A stretch of DNA of 64,000 bases, taken from the NCBI RefSeq assembly GCF_031656215.1, contig NZ_CP134228.1, forward strand, positions 930,001 to 994,000. Direction: 5' to 3'. Under the pieces are notes generated by a model, which saw nothing but the letters and a program-made list of their open reading frames with translations, ran no database searches and was not told the origin of the DNA. The DNA comes from Mesorhizobium koreense (GTDB taxonomy: Bacteria > Pseudomonadota > Alphaproteobacteria > Rhizobiales > Rhizobiaceae). The position numbers and the translations under genes are program-made. Shown in pieces: positions 62,185 through 64,000 of this stretch (position 1 is the first letter of the stretch; each line of letters starts with the position of its first letter).

Positions 62185-62513
62185 TCCGCACCACCATGTG
62201 CGTCCGTCGTACCATCGCGACGGTCGCCGCCATCACCTATGTCAACCTCGCCCTCGCTCCGACCGCCCATGCGTCGGGCTCCTCCATGCCTTGGGAGCAG
62301 CCGCTTCAGCAAATCCTCCAGTCGATCGAAGGGCCGGTTGCGAAGATCGTAGCCGTCATCATCATCATCGCGACCGGCCTTGCGCTGGCGTTCGGCGACA
62401 CGTCCGGCGGCTTTCGCCGCCTAATCCAGATCGTGTTCGGCCTGTCGATCGCCTTCGCGGCCAGCTCGTTCTTCCTCAGCTTCTTCAGCTTTGGCGGCGG
62501 GGCGCTCGTCTGA
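62181..62513 (+). CDS. trbC: Conjugal transfer pilin TrbC (VirB2-like)
   Basis: 110 aa. A long signal peptide ends TAHASGSS; two hydrophobic helices follow ([20 protein letters not shown] and [20 protein letters not shown]), as in VirB2-type pilins. TraF (52644) is the likely processing enzyme. It overlaps trbB by 4 nt and trbD by 1 nt. Confidence 0.92.
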   Translation: MIRTTMCVRRTIATVAAITYVNLALAPTAHASGSSMPWEQPLQQILQSIEGPVAKIVAVIIIIATGLALAFGDTSGGFRRLIQIVFGLSIAFAASSFFLSFFSFGGGALV

Positions 62514-62794
62514 TGGCGACCGCCTTTGAACAACTCGACGCGGTGCCGGGATACACGATTCCCGTGCGTCGCGCGCTGACCGAACACATCCTGCTCGGGG
62601 GCGCACCGCGCTCCATCGCCATAATGAACGGCACGCTGGCCGGGGCCGTGGGCCTCGGCCTGCGGCTCTGGCTGGTCGGGCTGCTGATGTGGGCGATCGG
62701 GCATTTCGCAGCAGTGTGGGCAGCGAAGCGCGATCCGCTCTTTGTCGAAGTCGGGCGCAGGCATTTGCGCATCCCCGGTCATCTGTCGGTCTGA
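62513..62794 (+). CDS. trbD: Conjugal transfer protein TrbD (VirB3-like)
   Basis: 93 aa. PGYTIPVRRALTEHILLGGA, one to two hydrophobic spans (LAGAVGLGLRLWLVGLLMWA) and KRDPLFVEVGRRHLRIPGHL. An inner-membrane component next to the TrbE ATPase. The start overlaps the trbC stop (TGATG). Confidence 0.93.
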   Translation: MATAFEQLDAVPGYTIPVRRALTEHILLGGAPRSIAIMNGTLAGAVGLGLRLWLVGLLMWAIGHFAAVWAAKRDPLFVEVGRRHLRIPGHLSV

Positions 62795-62808
62795 GGGGAG
62801 CGCACACC

Positions 62809-64000
62809 ATGCTGAACCTCGCCGAATATCGTCGCAATGCCCAACGTCTGGCCGACTATCTGCCCTGGGTCGCGCTCGTCGCCGAAGGCGTGGTGCTCAA
62901 TAAGGACGGCTCGTTCCAGCGCACGGCGCGGTTTCGCGGTCCCGATCTGGATTCCGCTGTTGCGGCCGAGCTGGTCGCCATCGCCGGCCGCATCAACAAT
63001 GCCTTTCGCCGTCTCGGCTCCGGCTGGAGCATCTTTGTCGAGGCGCAGCGCAATCCATGCTCGACCTATCCCGATTGCAAATTCCCCGATCCGGCTTCCT
63101 GGTTGGTCGATGCCGAGCGGAAAGCCGATTTCGAGGGTGAGGCCGATGAGCGATCGTCCCAGTGGGACGATCGCCGGCCGAACAGCGCGCATTTCGTATC
63201 GGACTACTTCCTGACCTTCTTGTTTCTCCCACCGGCCGAGGAAGTTGCGCGCGCGGAGACATGGCTTTACGAGGGCCGCGAGCAAGCCGGCGTCGATCCG
63301 CATGAGATCCTGCGCGCATTCACCGATCGCACCGACCGCGTGCTGGCGCTGCTCGACGGCTTCATGCCGGAATGCGCGTGGCTCGACGATGCCGAGACGC
63401 TGACCTATCTGCATTCGACGGTTTCGACAAAACAGCATCGCGTGCGGGTGCCGGAAACGCCGGTCTATCTCGACGCGCTGCTGGCGGACCAGCCGCTGAC
63501 CGGCGGACTGGAGCCGCGCCTTGGCGACCAGCACGTCCGCATTCTCACCATCGTCGGATTTCCGACCAGCACGACGCCCGGCCTGCTCGATGACCTCAAC
63601 CGGTTGGCGTTCCCGTATCGCTGGAGCACGCGCGCGATCCTGCTCGATAAGACCGACGCGACGAAGCTGCTGACCAAGATCAGGCGGCAATGGTTCGCCA
63701 AGCGGAAGTCGATTGCCGCGATCCTAAAAGAAGTGATGACGAACGAAGCGTCCATTCTTGTGGATACGGATGCGGCGAACAAGGCGGCGGATGCCGACAT
63801 GGCCCTGCAAGAGCTTGGGGCCGACGTGGCGGGCATGGCCTACGTCACCGCGACGATCACGGTGTGGGATGCCGATCCGCGACTGGCGCAGGAGAAGTTG
63901 CGCCTTGTCGAGAAGGTCATTCAGGGTCGCGATTTCACGGCCATGATCGAGACCGTCAACGCGGTGGACGCGTGGCTCGGCAGCTTGCCCGGTCATGCCT
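62809..64000 (+). CDS. trbE: Conjugal transfer ATPase TrbE (VirB4-like), partial
   Basis: The first 397 codons; the gene runs off the right edge. MLNLAEYRRNAQRLADYLPW, DGSFQRTARFRGPDLDSAVA, FVSDYFLTFLFLPPAEEVAR and YLHSTVSTKQHRVRVPETPV are the TrbE N-terminal CagE/VirB4 domain. The Walker motifs lie beyond the window. GAGGGGAG precedes the ATG, 14 nt after trbD. It powers pilus assembly and substrate transfer. Confidence 0.95.
   Translation, partial: MLNLAEYRRNAQRLADYLPWVALVAEGVVLNKDGSFQRTARFRGPDLDSAVAAELVAIAGRINNAFRRLGSGWSIFVEAQRNPCSTYPDCKFPDPASWLVDAERKADFEGEADERSSQWDDRRPNSAHFVSDYFLTFLFLPPAEEVARAETWLYEGREQAGVDPHEILRAFTDRTDRVLALLDGFMPECAWLDDAETLTYLHSTVSTKQHRVRVPETPVYLDALLADQPLTGGLEPRLGDQHVRILTIVGFPTSTTPGLLDDLNRLAFPYRWSTRAILLDKTDATKLLTKIRRQWFAKRKSIAAILKEVMTNEASILVDTDAANKAADADMALQELGADVAGMAYVTATITVWDADPRLAQEKLRLVEKVIQGRDFTAMIETVNAVDAWLGSLPGHA

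Overview
The window is GC-rich, densely coding DNA of an alphaproteobacterium, most likely of the Hyphomicrobiales (Phyllobacteriaceae or Rhizobiaceae). The evidence is the set of rhizobial families present (DUF1236, DUF992, DUF982, DUF6894, Usg, GCG_CRPN, HWE kinase), EcfG-type promoters, a ROSE-like leader and a Trb/RlxS conjugation block of the kind found on rhizobial mobile elements. No rRNA, tRNA or CRISPR array was seen.

Positions 1-28 kb are a stress-response and debris zone. They hold PRC-barrel proteins, Ku, DUF3606, DUF6894, DUF1236, DUF992 and DUF2934 proteins, small membrane peptides, an extra CIRCE-controlled groESL, two small heat-shock proteins, two Crp/Fnr- or HTH-type regulators and an HWE kinase. 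Many are preceded by GGAAC-N16/17-(C/T)GTT, the promoter type of the general stress sigma factor EcfG. Between them lie decayed genes (MgtC, MscS, BCCT, DUF982) and insertion sequences, including an IS3-family element interrupted by an intact IS110-family element. Two homologous promoter-hairpin units (7034-7134 and 41948-42045), plus an unrelated one at 6846-6971, look like EcfG-driven small RNAs.

Positions 28.8-34.4 kb are a complete ectoine/hydroxyectoine operon (ectA-ectB-ectC-ectD-ask, minus strand). A divergent MarR regulator (EctR type) and an operator-like palindrome lie over the ectA promoter. Positions 34.4-48.5 kb carry a second Crp/Fnr protein, a DUF2182/DUF1326 pair, an intact nhaA and a nonsense-interrupted nhaA, a stand-alone receiver, a ClC channel and an MFS transporter, separated by gene remnants. 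Together with ectoine synthesis this suggests osmotic, ionic and pH stress tolerance.

Positions 48.8-64 kb are the control, replication and transfer block of an integrative and conjugative element or conjugative plasmid. It contains a ribbon-helix-helix regulator with two palindromic operators and a DUF6499/DUF2285 pair in frames 0 and +1, arranged like the frameshifted activator FseA of Mesorhizobium ICEs. An AlpA-like excisionase candidate and RepA with three iteron-like repeats follow. Then come DUF2840, TraF peptidase, DUF736, lytic transglycosylase, a candidate oriT, the RlxS relaxase, TraG, a CopG protein and TrbB-C-D-E, with trbE running off the right edge. A MarR/cupin cassette is inserted between copG and trbB.
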